Under the pieces are notes generated by a model. That model had not been told where the DNA came from, did no database searches, and saw only the letters and a list, made by a program, of their open reading frames with translations. This document shows, piece by piece, positions 33,992 through 43,275 of a stretch of 46,014 nucleotides of DNA (within the stretch, counting starts at the first letter, position 1; each line of letters begins with the position of its first letter). Made by a program: the position numbers and the translations under genes. Source of the DNA: an uncultured Eubacteriales bacterium (GTDB taxonomy: Bacteria; Bacillota; Clostridia; Oscillospirales; Acutalibacteraceae); assembly GCA_900315255.1 (NCBI GenBank), contig OMYH01000014.1, positions 1 through 46,014 on the forward strand. Reading direction: 5' to 3'.

Positions 33992-36154
33992 ATGTCAAAT
34001 GGTAAACAGCTTTTAGATAAGTTTAGCTCAGGTTTTGTCGGCTTGTATAGAAACGCTGTTTCGTGGATTTTTTTTGCAGCTATTGTATTTTTGTTTTTTA
34101 TCTCGTCGTTGAGTACTACGATTCTTGTCTATGACGATGAGGGAGGACATATCTTCATAGGGGATCATCCGATCATTGTCTTAATTTTGATCGCTCTGCT
34201 TGTAGTGCTTGGAATATCTGTAAAAGATAACCATTCTGTAAAAAAATTCTTATCCCGAATAAAAACAGATGACGCCTATTTCAGGAATTTGCGGAAAAAA
34301 CTACTGTTGATAATGGGAGCAGTCTCTCTTTTTTGGGTTGTTTCTACGCAATTTATTCCCGGGGCAGATCAGTATAGAATTACATGGGGTGCTTATGAAC
34401 TGCATATTGAGGATTATTCTAAATATCAGCCCGGTGAATATTTTGAGAAATATCAAAATCAATACGGAATTGTACTATTAAATTATCTGTTTTCCTTTTT
34501 CTTAGGAAGCTCAAATTATATGGCATTCAGCCTTTTTAATATTGCAGCATTGCTTTTCTTTTATTATGAGCTTTCCGAATTGTGCGGAGATTTTGAATTT
34601 GGGCGTGCTTCGCAGCTCGCTGTGATCTTAATAGGATTTGCGTTCTATCCGCTTATTACATATACTTCTTATCTATACGGAACGTTGGGCGGACTTGCCC
34701 TTGGTGTTGCCGCTATGGATATGGAGATGAAATTCTTCAAAACTCACAAGAGAAAATACGAGATCCTATGTGCTGTCTGCATAATGTTCTCGGTGGTAAT
34801 TAAGTCAAATTATTTGATCTTCCTTATAGCTGTTGCAATTTGTTCTGCCGTTGAGGTAATCAGACAGAAGAAAATCAAATTGATCGCACTGCCTGCACTT
34901 ATAGTGGCGGCGGCAGTTATAGCATCGGTAGTTCCCGAGAAGATAATCTCGAAAATTACCGGCGAAACTCTTGACGGAGGCGCAAGCTCGTGGGGATGGA
35001 TCGCTATGGGACTTCAGGAGGGCAGCCGCGCTCCGGGAGCATTCAATATGTACAATGTGGATTTGTATGAGGAAGTTTGCAATTGCGATTCCGAAATGCA
35101 CGCAAAGCTTGCCAAACAGAAGGTGCTTGAACAGCTTGAGATGTTTTCTCAGGATAAGAATTATGCTGTATCATTTTTCACCAAGAAGCACGCATATCAA
35201 TGGAGCGACCCTACATTTATGTATGAATGGAATATAAGAGGCAAAAAATCTGTAGTTGAGATGAGCGAATGGGTTCAGGAGTTTAAAAGTCCTCGCGGAG
35301 CAAAGATAGGCTTAATGCTTTTGGATCCAATGATGACTGCGGTTTATTTGGGCGCATTGCTGTATTGTATACTTTGCAGGAACAAGATAAACGTTCACAC
35401 AATTGTGCTTGAAATGACGTTTATCGGCGGATTTGTTTTTCATACCTTCTGGGAGGCTGCACCAAGATATACCTTGCCATATTATGTGCTGCTGTTTCCT
35501 TTGGCGATTGCAGGTTATTTCAAGCTTACAGATGTTCTGTCGCAGAGAAAAAGCTTCTCCATCTCAAAAATGAAGCAGACTTCTTCAGGCAGATTAAAAA
35601 TTAAGAATACTTTTCTTTCTTGTGTTCCGTATCTTTGCATAGCAGTCATTTTCTTCGGCTTTGTTGGGATTTATTCGATGGGTATCGGAAATTATCTGAC
35701 CGAAGGCAACAAAGCTTATGCTGATTGGGTGGAAGATAACTCTCGTAAGCCGTTATATGAAGAAGGCAACTATGTGATATGTGCAAAGAATGACAAGGGT
35801 CTTTCGTTTGAGTCTACGGAAGATGAAAATGCCGTATTATCTCTTACAGATTCGCCGAAGCAGTTAAGACTTGTGTACTATCAGGGAACATATTGGTTCA
35901 AGTTTGCAGATGACCGCAGATATATTGCTCTTACAAGCGAATACAACAAAAATAAAAAGAGAATGGTTGCTGCCGTAAAATATAAAATTGATGACAACAA
36001 GAATCAGTGGAAGCTGACAGAGACCGACAACGGGGGAGTCAAGATTATTTTTAATAGTAAGTATGTTCTCGCATATGATGAAGCGAGCGGTGACGTTTAT
36101 ATTACCGCTCCGACAGGTGCAGAAAATGAGATCTGGTATCTCAAAAAGCAATAA
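33992..36154 (+). CDS. Polytopic GT-C-like glycosyltransferase with C-terminal ricin-type beta-trefoil-like domain
   Basis: The 720-residue protein has about twelve hydrophobic segments (15-580). The first large loop, GADQYRITWGAYELHIEDY near 125-145, carries the acidic residues expected for polyprenyl-phosphate sugar transferases. The last about 130 residues (590-720) are soluble and should be outside the cell. They show repeated short strands and Q-x-W-like turns (NQWKL, EIWYL; SKYVLAYDEASGDVYI) typical of ricin-type carbohydrate-binding trefoils. Such a fusion could let the transferase hold its glycan acceptor. Assignments rest on pattern, not search. The ATG follows GAGGAG. It has its own promoter and a strong terminator, and opens the envelope-polymer region. 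Confidence 0.7.
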   Translation: MSNGKQLLDKFSSGFVGLYRNAVSWIFFAAIVFLFFISSLSTTILVYDDEGGHIFIGDHPIIVLILIALLVVLGISVKDNHSVKKFLSRIKTDDAYFRNLRKKLLLIMGAVSLFWVVSTQFIPGADQYRITWGAYELHIEDYSKYQPGEYFEKYQNQYGIVLLNYLFSFFLGSSNYMAFSLFNIAALLFFYYELSELCGDFEFGRASQLAVILIGFAFYPLITYTSYLYGTLGGLALGVAAMDMEMKFFKTHKRKYEILCAVCIMFSVVIKSNYLIFLIAVAICSAVEVIRQKKIKLIALPALIVAAAVIASVVPEKIISKITGETLDGGASSWGWIAMGLQEGSRAPGAFNMYNVDLYEEVCNCDSEMHAKLAKQKVLEQLEMFSQDKNYAVSFFTKKHAYQWSDPTFMYEWNIRGKKSVVEMSEWVQEFKSPRGAKIGLMLLDPMMTAVYLGALLYCILCRNKINVHTIVLEMTFIGGFVFHTFWEAAPRYTLPYYVLLFPLAIAGYFKLTDVLSQRKSFSISKMKQTSSGRLKIKNTFLSCVPYLCIAVIFFGFVGIYSMGIGNYLTEGNKAYADWVEDNSRKPLYEEGNYVICAKNDKGLSFESTEDENAVLSLTDSPKQLRLVYYQGTYWFKFADDRRYIALTSEYNKNKKRMVAAVKYKIDDNKNQWKLTETDNGGVKIIFNSKYVLAYDEASGDVYITAPTGAENEIWYLKKQ

Positions 36155-36180
36155 CTAAAAAAACAAGTGATATGTAAACA

Positions 36181-36211
36181 AAATAGTAAACAGTTAAGCT
36201 GTTTACTATTT
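36181..36211 (+). terminator. Intrinsic terminator of the GT-C/ricin gene
   Basis: A perfect 13-bp stem AAATAGTAAACAG (36181-36193) with 36199-36211, five-base loop, then TTTTA. Confidence 0.88.
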
Positions 36212-36249
36212 TTTATAGTGATTAATAGCCGCTTTTGATCCAAATATTC

Positions 36250-36278
36250 TTGACTTTTAGAATAAAACAAAGTATCAT
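36250..36278 (+). promoter_or_regulatory. Promoter of the pyruvyl transferase gene
   Basis: TTGACT (36250-36255), 17 bases, TATCAT (36273-36278). Confidence 0.65.
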
Positions 36279-36315
36279 AAAGAAGTAATAAAACACTTTA
36301 ATTTAGAATGGGTGT

Positions 36316-38166
36316 ATGTCCGTGAGAAAGAAGAACTTAAAAATATTGTTGGTATGTATTGTAAACAGGAATTACGGCGATAGCATTATTGCGGATTGTA
36401 CAGAGTATCTGATCAGAAAAGCACTCGGTAAAAGAGCCGATGAAAACTCGATCCTGCGTTATAAGATAGACTGCGGCGATCTTTGGCAGATTCAATATGC
36501 CGACGCAGTGGTTTTTGCCGGCGGCGGACTGCTCAAATATATGCAGGAGGAATTCTATATTCATGTATGTTCTATAATAGAAGAAGCGCAGCGGCTGGGG
36601 ATTCCTGTTTTTCTGAATTCTGTCGGTGTTGAGGGCTTTAACGAAGAAGACGAACGCTGTACGATGCTTAAATCTCATGTAAATTACGATTGTGTCAAGG
36701 GGATCACTGTGCGTGATGATTTTGAACTTATTACCGAAAAATACATCGAACGTCCGGGTTTTCGTGTGAAGAGTGTTTTTGACCCGGCCGTATGGGTAAA
36801 GGATGTATACTGTAAGCCGCTCACTGGTGACGGAACTGTCGGAATCAATGTTGCAAGGGCTAATTTGTTTCCTGATTACGGGAACTCCGAGCTTGACGAG
36901 GAATTCATGCTCGAATTTTGGACAGATACTGTGAAGCTCCTCGAAGAACACGGCTATAATTGGAAGGTTTTTACAAATGGCGGCAAAGGCGATGAGTTAT
37001 TTGCAGAGAAGCTGATGGGGAAGATAGGCCACGGTGAAAAGCTGTCTGCTCCGACAAGTGCCGATAAGCTCGTTGAGAATATAAGCGGTTTTTCTTCGGT
37101 CATTGCCCTGCGAATGCACGCCTGTATCACAGCCAGTTCCCTCGGCATACCCTGTGTGGGACTTGTTTGGAATAATAAGCTCAGATTGTGGAGTCACAAA
37201 ATTAACGCAGAGGACTTATATATTTTTCCCGAAAAAATAAATGCCGATAATGTATTCAATGCTTTGGTCAAAGCAGTAGAGAAAAAACCTGTTCGGATAG
37301 GATTTTTTAAAAAATATGGTGTCTATCGAGAATTAAAGCGCTTTGTCGGAAAGTATGTGAGAACCAGGAATATCGGTTGTACCGGTTTCTCCGATAAGAT
37401 ATTTGATGTAGGTTTAGGTGGTATTCAGCACAGATATAAAGCACCGAACTCTATTGATGAGCTTGAACGCCGACTTAAAGACGGCAGCAGGTTTTTCGAG
37501 GTTGATGTAAGGGCGGATATAGACGGAAAAGCCGTATGTCTTAACGGATGGTCCGAGAAAAATCTGCGTCTGCTCGGTATCGACCCCCAAAGCAGTGATC
37601 GAAGAGAGCGTTCTGTTGAAGAGTTGAGGGGTTGTCTGCTTGACGGCGCATTCCGAATGGGTGGCTTCGATGAAGCTGCAGAGCTCATTTCGAAGTACAG
37701 AAAAGTCAAAGTGATTATTGATGTCGGTCTGCCGCCTGCCGATCTCAAAGAAGCATTCTTTGGAGATATAGCCTTGATTTTGAAAAAGTACGGACTTGAT
37801 AATGACAGAACGTATATCAGGCTGCAGCGTGAGGGAGATATAAAGCTGTGGGTACAGCAGGATTGCTTTTGCAAGATGATTTATTTCTATCCGGAGTCGG
37901 GAGATACAGAAGAGATCAAGGCAAAACAGAAAAAGGCTATTTCTGTTTGTAAGAAATACGATATTGATTACATATCGCTCAGCGAAAAGAATTTTACCGA
38001 TGAAACAGCGCGTATCATGAAGGAGAAAAAGCTTCTCCCTGTCGTGTTCTCATACGAAAAGCTAGGTGACGCAGCTGCTGCGATCGAAAGAGGGGCATAT
38101 CTTGTCGGGAGCTTCTACTATTCCTCATGCTACTCAAAGAAGCTGACTGCTCAAGCGGAAAAATAA
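36316..38166 (+). CDS. Polysaccharide pyruvyl transferase fused to a degenerate glycerophosphodiesterase-like domain
   Basis: Of 616 residues, the first about 340 match the CsaB/polysaccharide pyruvyl transferase family: NRNYGDSIIADC at the start, VFAGGGLLKY near 73-82, SVGVEGF, and ALRMHACITASSLGIPCVGLVWNNK near 256-282. The family adds a ketal-linked pyruvate to a sugar. The C-terminal part (about 365-605) resembles a GDPD/PI-PLC TIM barrel: QHRY (H372) where HRG is usual, E395-V-D397, then CLNGW where the second catalytic His would be expected. The substitutions suggest an inactive or altered hydrolase. Start: ATG 36316, or GTG 36322 with a better-placed GGTG box. It is 30 bases before an acyltransferase gene. 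Confidence 0.78.
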   Translation: MSVRKKNLKILLVCIVNRNYGDSIIADCTEYLIRKALGKRADENSILRYKIDCGDLWQIQYADAVVFAGGGLLKYMQEEFYIHVCSIIEEAQRLGIPVFLNSVGVEGFNEEDERCTMLKSHVNYDCVKGITVRDDFELITEKYIERPGFRVKSVFDPAVWVKDVYCKPLTGDGTVGINVARANLFPDYGNSELDEEFMLEFWTDTVKLLEEHGYNWKVFTNGGKGDELFAEKLMGKIGHGEKLSAPTSADKLVENISGFSSVIALRMHACITASSLGIPCVGLVWNNKLRLWSHKINAEDLYIFPEKINADNVFNALVKAVEKKPVRIGFFKKYGVYRELKRFVGKYVRTRNIGCTGFSDKIFDVGLGGIQHRYKAPNSIDELERRLKDGSRFFEVDVRADIDGKAVCLNGWSEKNLRLLGIDPQSSDRRERSVEELRGCLLDGAFRMGGFDEAAELISKYRKVKVIIDVGLPPADLKEAFFGDIALILKKYGLDNDRTYIRLQREGDIKLWVQQDCFCKMIYFYPESGDTEEIKAKQKKAISVCKKYDIDYISLSEKNFTDETARIMKEKKLLPVVFSYEKLGDAAAAIERGAYLVGSFYYSSCYSKKLTAQAEK

Positions 38167-38196
38167 CAGCTATAATCTAATGGAGGACTTGAATAA

Positions 38197-39285
38197 ATGA
38201 GCAAGAATAACAGTATCAATTTCTGGCGTGTTATTTTTACTATGTCAATAGTAATATTTCACTTTTCCGGTACATATACGCAGTTTAACGCTGCATTTCA
38301 TGCGAAAAACGGCTGGAGAATTGCTGTCGAATTTTTCTTTGTTGTTTCGGGATTTTTGCTTGCATATAAATGCGAGCACAGCGATCTTACAGCATGGGTT
38401 TATACAAAACACAGGTTCAAGCGATTTTTCCCTGTCTATTTTGTGACTCTGATGATGATGACCATACTCAGGATAATCAACAACTCAATGAGCCTGAAAC
38501 AAGCGTCTTCACTGATCGCAAATCTTATTGACGAATTAATGCTGCTGCAGGGATTTGCGTGGCATTACGTTACCACAAACGGTCCGTCGTGGTATATCTC
38601 TGCACTGATAATCTGCGGATATTTTATTTTCTATCTTCTTAAGAAACATAACGATCTGTTTACTCGCTTCATAGCTCCGCTTACATGCGTAATAGCATAT
38701 TCATATTTAAGCATAAAAATGGGGTGTTTAAGCGGTAATGTTTACCATCAATCGGATATACTGGGCTTATCAATAGCGATCATAAGGGGCTTTGCAGGAA
38801 TGAGTGCAGGTGTCATCTCATACGAACTGTATAAGTCGCTGAAAAAGGTTGATTTTACAAAACTCGGAACAGCCACAGCACGACTTGTGGAGATTGCAGG
38901 ATTTATTTTTGTTCTTGCATATACATTCTTTATCGGCTCAACACACATGGACTTTTATTTTGTTATTATCTTTATCGTATGTACTGCAGTAGGATTTTCA
39001 AGAGAAAAGAAAAGCATAATTTTCAACAATAAGGCGATAGACTATCTTGCAAAAATATCGTTCAGTATTTATCTGATACACAGCTTTGTAATCAGTATTT
39101 TTAAGAAGTTTTATAAACCCGATCAGTTCAGCTGGAAAATGTTTATCCTGTTTTTGATCTCAACGATAGCGGCAGGTGCGATATGCGACTTTGTATGCTC
39201 AAAGGCTGTCGGATTTATAGAAAAGAAGAGCAAGCAGCACGGAGGTTTTTTTATTCGTAATAAAAGTATGTCAAAAAAAGCATAA
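38197..39285 (+). CDS. Acyltransferase family 3 membrane protein
   Basis: The 362-residue polytopic protein shows the acyltransferase 3 pattern: INFWRVIFTMSIVIFHFSGTY with the conserved His near residue 22, then WRIAVEFFFVVSGFLLAY, and FFPVYFVTL. These enzymes O-acetylate (or otherwise acylate) surface polysaccharides or lipids using acyl-CoA from the cytoplasm. About ten membrane segments. It lies 30 bases after the pyruvyl transferase gene, so pyruvate and acyl decorations may be put on the same polymer. GGAGG precedes the ATG. The 253-base gap after it holds a promoter for the next operon and no gene. Confidence 0.88.
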   Translation: MSKNNSINFWRVIFTMSIVIFHFSGTYTQFNAAFHAKNGWRIAVEFFFVVSGFLLAYKCEHSDLTAWVYTKHRFKRFFPVYFVTLMMMTILRIINNSMSLKQASSLIANLIDELMLLQGFAWHYVTTNGPSWYISALIICGYFIFYLLKKHNDLFTRFIAPLTCVIAYSYLSIKMGCLSGNVYHQSDILGLSIAIIRGFAGMSAGVISYELYKSLKKVDFTKLGTATARLVEIAGFIFVLAYTFFIGSTHMDFYFVIIFIVCTAVGFSREKKSIIFNNKAIDYLAKISFSIYLIHSFVISIFKKFYKPDQFSWKMFILFLISTIAAGAICDFVCSKAVGFIEKKSKQHGGFFIRNKSMSKKA

Positions 39286-39387
39286 ATAGATATAGATGAA
39301 TAATACTGTGATAAATGCACATATTCTGTTTGAGTCATTTGTATATTTTTTTCAGTTACCTTGTCATATTTTTGGATGAATTCGGTA

Positions 39388-39416
39388 TTGATTTTCTTTT
39401 TGCAATATGGTATCAT
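39388..39416 (+). promoter_or_regulatory. Promoter of the TarI-like operon
   Basis: TTGATT (39388-39393), 17 bases with a TGG extension, TATCAT (39411-39416), about 120 bases before the first start codon. Confidence 0.6.
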
Positions 39417-39538
39417 GTAATAAAAGTGTGTTGTTTTGTCGTTTTAAGCCGATTTTGCACTTTAAACGATAAAATTTCATTTAGATTTGTTTATAGAGTA
39501 TAAATATGAATTCAGAATTATAATAGGAGTGTTGAAAT

Positions 39539-40258
39539 ATGAATATAGCGGTTATTTTTGCAGGCGGGTCGGGTACTCGTATGAACTCAAAGGATAAGCC
39601 GAAGCAGTTTTTGCTTGTTCACGGCAAGCCTATTATTGTTCACACGATAGAGGTGTTCCAGAATCATCCTGATATTGACGCAGTAGTTGTTGTTTGTATT
39701 GCTGACTGGATCGACCATATGGAAGAGCTTAAGTTCAGATATCGCCTTGATAAGATCAGAACAATAGTTCCGGGCGGTTCTACCGGTCAGATGTCGATAT
39801 TCAACGGCCTTGAGGCTGCCGAGAAGATCAGCGGGAATGACGATGATATTGTTTTGATACATGACGGGGTACGTCCGCTTATAACGGCAGACGAGCTTAC
39901 GCTTAATATCGAGTCGGTAAAAAAGCATGGCTCGGCTATCACCTGTGTAAAGACAAAAGAAACATTTGTTCTTGTCGATGACGATAATAAGGTCATCAAG
40001 GTGCCGGATCGTGCTCATTCTTATGTAGCAAAAGCTCCTCAGAGCTTCCGATTGAAGGATATTCTTGCTGCACAGAGGAAAGCTATCGCCGATGGCAATA
40101 CAAACATGATAGATTCGTGTACTCTTATGCAGCAATACGGATATGAAACGTACTGCATAATCGGCAACTATGAAAATATGAAGATAACTACACCGGATGA
40201 TTTCTATACCTTCAGAGCATTGTATGATGCAAGAGAGAATCAGCAGTTATACTTCTGA
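39539..40258 (+). CDS. TarI/IspD-family cytidylyltransferase (polyol- or sugar-phosphate)
   Basis: The 239-residue enzyme has the nucleotidyltransferase start FAGGSGTRM (7-15) with K22 and Q23 in KPKQF, HDGVRPL near 103-109 and AKAPQSFR near 164-171. It joins CTP to a phosphate such as ribitol 5-phosphate (TarI), glycerol 3-phosphate-like polyols or methylerythritol phosphate (IspD). The next gene encodes a CDP-polyol-dependent polymerase, which favours a TarI-like role in a teichoic-acid-type polymer over isoprenoid synthesis. No TarJ reductase follows. The ATG has AGGAG nine bases upstream. Confidence 0.85.
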   Translation: MNIAVIFAGGSGTRMNSKDKPKQFLLVHGKPIIVHTIEVFQNHPDIDAVVVVCIADWIDHMEELKFRYRLDKIRTIVPGGSTGQMSIFNGLEAAEKISGNDDDIVLIHDGVRPLITADELTLNIESVKKHGSAITCVKTKETFVLVDDDNKVIKVPDRAHSYVAKAPQSFRLKDILAAQRKAIADGNTNMIDSCTLMQQYGYETYCIIGNYENMKITTPDDFYTFRALYDARENQQLYF

Positions 40259-40318
40259 TTATTCGACTTTATATGCTTAGCAGTATTGGTATTCATATTA
40301 TAAATAAGGAGCTTGATC

Positions 40319-42163
40319 ATGAACGATATTCCCACAACGGATGGCATAATTTTTATGGAGAATCTTACCGAAAGTCATATAATTGATGCAACGGTGATTG
40401 ACATAGAATGGGAGAGAGTTACCGTTTATTTAGATATAAAGGTAAAGTTTTCCAAGGATACGGATAAAAAAACGCCGCTTACTTTTTATGCGATCAACGG
40501 CGATTACAAAGCAAGGGCAGTATTCCGTGAGGAAAGTGTAAAGGACGGTATATACAGGGTTTCATTAAACGTAACTAATCCCGGAAATGCCCGCTGTGTT
40601 CCCATCGGAAATTACTCGCTTGCGGTTTGTAGTGGGAATAAAATTCTTGCTGTGGCTGAAACCGATGTACAGCTTGCATTGAGGCTGCAGGAGTGTTCAC
40701 GTAATTTTCTGTATAATGGAAAGGCAAGACGCAGCACATATGCGGTGACATTTTTGGTAAAAGAATGGGCAGACACTCTGCCCTTTGTTATGCATATCCT
40801 TCATGCGAAAAGTGCAGGCATGGGAGATATTTATGCCGTACAAAAACAAAGGCAGAGCTTTGTTGCGAAGCAAAAATCGAAGCTGAAGGCTTCTATCAGG
40901 AAGAATGCTTTTAAATACCTCCAGAATCTGTATGATAATTACAGAAAGAGATACAGAAAAAACAAAAATACAGTTTTGTTCCTCTACGAGGACGGGTATA
41001 ACATGGCTTCAAACCTGAAGGCTGTGGAGAAAAGGATCAGAGAGCGCGGTCTTGACAAAGAATTTAACATTATGGAATTCGCCTGGAAGGCAGATGTTCC
41101 GTCACAGTATTCGCTTACCGAAAGAATACGTAATCAAAAGCTGTTGATGAAGCATCTCGCAATGGCAAATATTATCTTCTGTGATAATTATGTTCCTGCA
41201 TTCACAAGAGTAAAAATGGATCTGGAGCATACAACAATCATAAACCTGTGGCATGCCGGCATAGGATTCAAAGCAGTGGGATACAGCAGATGGGGACATC
41301 TTGCTGCGTCTGCGCCATTCCTTGCTCACCGTGTTTATACATACGGTGTGTGCGGTTCAAGGCAGGTATCTCACGTATTTGCGGAAGCATGGGGCATTAA
41401 CAGTGAACGAGTACTTCCGACAGGTATGCCGAGAATGGATAAATATCTCGATAAAACGCATAGAGAAGAAACAACGAAAAAGCTTTATGAAGAGTATCCT
41501 ATGTGCAAAGGGAAAAAAGTGATCCTTTTTGCTCCTACGTTCAGAGGAAACAACCATCCCGATGCACATTATCCGTTCGAGATCATGGACTTTGACAAGC
41601 TGTATAAGCTTTGCGGTGATGAATACGTTGTACTCTTTAAAATGCATCCCTGGATAAATCAGCCTGTCCCGATTGGAAAATACAGCGACAAATTCCTCGA
41701 TTTAACAAACTATCATGATATTAATAACCTGTTTTACATCACGGGTTTACTCATAACCGATTATTCGTCATGTATCTATGAGTTTTCACTGATGCGTAAG
41801 CCTATGCTGTTTTTTGCATTTGATGAAATGCAGTATTCCATATCACGAGGCTTCCATCACGATTACCGTCTTGCGGCTCCCGGTAAGGTTTGCAATACGT
41901 TTGATGAGCTTCTGACTGCTATAGAGAAGAAGGACTTCGAGTTTGAGAAGGTCGAAGAGTATGTTAAGAGGAATTTTGATATCATAGACAGCAATTCATC
42001 CGACAGAGTTATAGATTGGTTCCTGCTTGACAAAATGCCGCAGCGCTATAAGGACGAGATCAAGGCAAGAGATGATGAAATGCGGCTTATGTATGAGCAG
42101 CTTGACTTCGCTTCACTTACACCGACAGAAAATGATGATAATTCTTCGGTTGATGAAGCATAG
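40319..42163 (+). CDS. CDP-glycerol/ribitol phosphotransferase (TagB/TagF/TarL-like)
   Basis: The 614-residue protein has an N-terminal about 210-residue region with a beta-rich part, then a TagF-type GT-B catalytic domain (about 225-590). Marks are NLWHAGIGFKAVG with H312 (catalytic His region), LPTGMPRMD, ILFAPTFRG, FKMHPW and TDYSS with D481. The family moves polyol-phosphate from its CDP form onto a lipid-linked primer or growing chain on the inner membrane face. Its donor is probably made by the cytidylyltransferase encoded upstream. The ATG at 40319 follows AAGGAG by seven bases; a TTG two codons earlier is less well placed. The C-terminus is acidic and helical. Confidence 0.88.
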   Translation: MNDIPTTDGIIFMENLTESHIIDATVIDIEWERVTVYLDIKVKFSKDTDKKTPLTFYAINGDYKARAVFREESVKDGIYRVSLNVTNPGNARCVPIGNYSLAVCSGNKILAVAETDVQLALRLQECSRNFLYNGKARRSTYAVTFLVKEWADTLPFVMHILHAKSAGMGDIYAVQKQRQSFVAKQKSKLKASIRKNAFKYLQNLYDNYRKRYRKNKNTVLFLYEDGYNMASNLKAVEKRIRERGLDKEFNIMEFAWKADVPSQYSLTERIRNQKLLMKHLAMANIIFCDNYVPAFTRVKMDLEHTTIINLWHAGIGFKAVGYSRWGHLAASAPFLAHRVYTYGVCGSRQVSHVFAEAWGINSERVLPTGMPRMDKYLDKTHREETTKKLYEEYPMCKGKKVILFAPTFRGNNHPDAHYPFEIMDFDKLYKLCGDEYVVLFKMHPWINQPVPIGKYSDKFLDLTNYHDINNLFYITGLLITDYSSCIYEFSLMRKPMLFFAFDEMQYSISRGFHHDYRLAAPGKVCNTFDELLTAIEKKDFEFEKVEEYVKRNFDIIDSNSSDRVIDWFLLDKMPQRYKDEIKARDDEMRLMYEQLDFASLTPTENDDNSSVDEA

Positions 42164-42199
42164 GCTCTGCTTAATTAATTACAATATGAGGTATCAATA

Positions 42200-43255
42200 A
42201 TGACAATGAAAACGGATTCTGTTTTAAAACAAGATATGGAGAATGTATGTTCAGCCGATTTTATCGACTGGGACAGATTCAGAGGGAAAACTATTCTTAT
42301 CACAGGTGCAACAGGCCTGATTGGTTCAACTGTTGTGAACGCTTTGCTTTATGCAAACGAAAAAAGAAGCCTGGAGATGAAGGTATTGGCTTTGGTTCGT
42401 AATATAACCAGAGCCGAGGCGAAATTCTCTGCGTATAAGAACAGCGAGAGCTTGAAGTTTATTGTCGGCACCGTTGAGGCTATCCCCGAAATTGAAGATA
42501 GTGTGGATTTCATAATTCACGGTGCAAGCCAGACTGCAAGCAAGGCTTTTATTCAACAGCCTGTTGAAACGATTCTCACTGCAGTACAGGGTACCCTGAA
42601 TCTTCTTGAACTTGCAAAACGTAAGAAGTCAGAGGGTATGGTATATCTTTCAAGTATGGAAACGTACGGTCATCCACAAAAGGGTCATAAGGTTTCGGAG
42701 AGTGATGCAGGTGCATTGTCATCACTTGACATAAGGAACAGCTATCCCATAAGCAAGCAGCAGTGCGAAGCATTGTGCTGTGCCTATGCGTCGGAGTATG
42801 GTGTTCCCGCAATGATCGCCAGATTAACTCAGACCTTTGGTCCGGGCGTTGATTATAACGATAACAGAATTTTTGCATATTTTGGCAGATGTATCATAGA
42901 GAAGAACGATATTGTCTTAAAAACAAAAGGCGAGACCGAACGTGACTATCTCTACACCGCCGATGCGGTAACAGCGATACTGTCCATACTTCTTAACGGA
43001 GAAAAGGGTACGGCTTATAATATTGCTGATGAAACTACTTACTGCTCGATCGCCGAGATGGCTCGTATGCTTGCAGATGAAGCGGATATTCAGGTTACAT
43101 TTGATATACAAGACGCTGCCGCCAACGGCTATCTATCCACTCTTTATATGGATCTTGATACGTCAAGGCTCAAGGCCTTAGGCTGGAAAGTAATGTATCC
43201 AGGCGGTTTGCCCGAAATATACAGGCGAATGATAGAATGTATGCATAAAGAGTAA
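42200..43255 (+). CDS. NAD-dependent epimerase/dehydratase (extended SDR), nucleotide-sugar type
   Basis: The 351 residues contain the Rossmann start TGATGLIGS (G36, G39, G42), the catalytic Y182-x3-K186 in SYPISKQQ with the upstream Ser in YLSSMETYG, and the RLTQTFGPG and ERDYLYTADAV stretches of sugar-nucleotide SDRs such as dTDP-glucose dehydratase or UDP-glucuronate decarboxylase. It makes or changes an NDP-sugar in the cytoplasm. Here it occupies the position of the polyol reductase TarJ in canonical gene orders, so it may act on the CDP-linked substrate of its neighbours (inference). Spaced 36 bases from the polymerase gene and 20 from the next. Confidence 0.85.
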   Translation: MTMKTDSVLKQDMENVCSADFIDWDRFRGKTILITGATGLIGSTVVNALLYANEKRSLEMKVLALVRNITRAEAKFSAYKNSESLKFIVGTVEAIPEIEDSVDFIIHGASQTASKAFIQQPVETILTAVQGTLNLLELAKRKKSEGMVYLSSMETYGHPQKGHKVSESDAGALSSLDIRNSYPISKQQCEALCCAYASEYGVPAMIARLTQTFGPGVDYNDNRIFAYFGRCIIEKNDIVLKTKGETERDYLYTADAVTAILSILLNGEKGTAYNIADETTYCSIAEMARMLADEADIQVTFDIQDAAANGYLSTLYMDLDTSRLKALGWKVMYPGGLPEIYRRMIECMHKE

Positions 43256-43275
43256 ATCGTTAGGAGTGTGTATTA

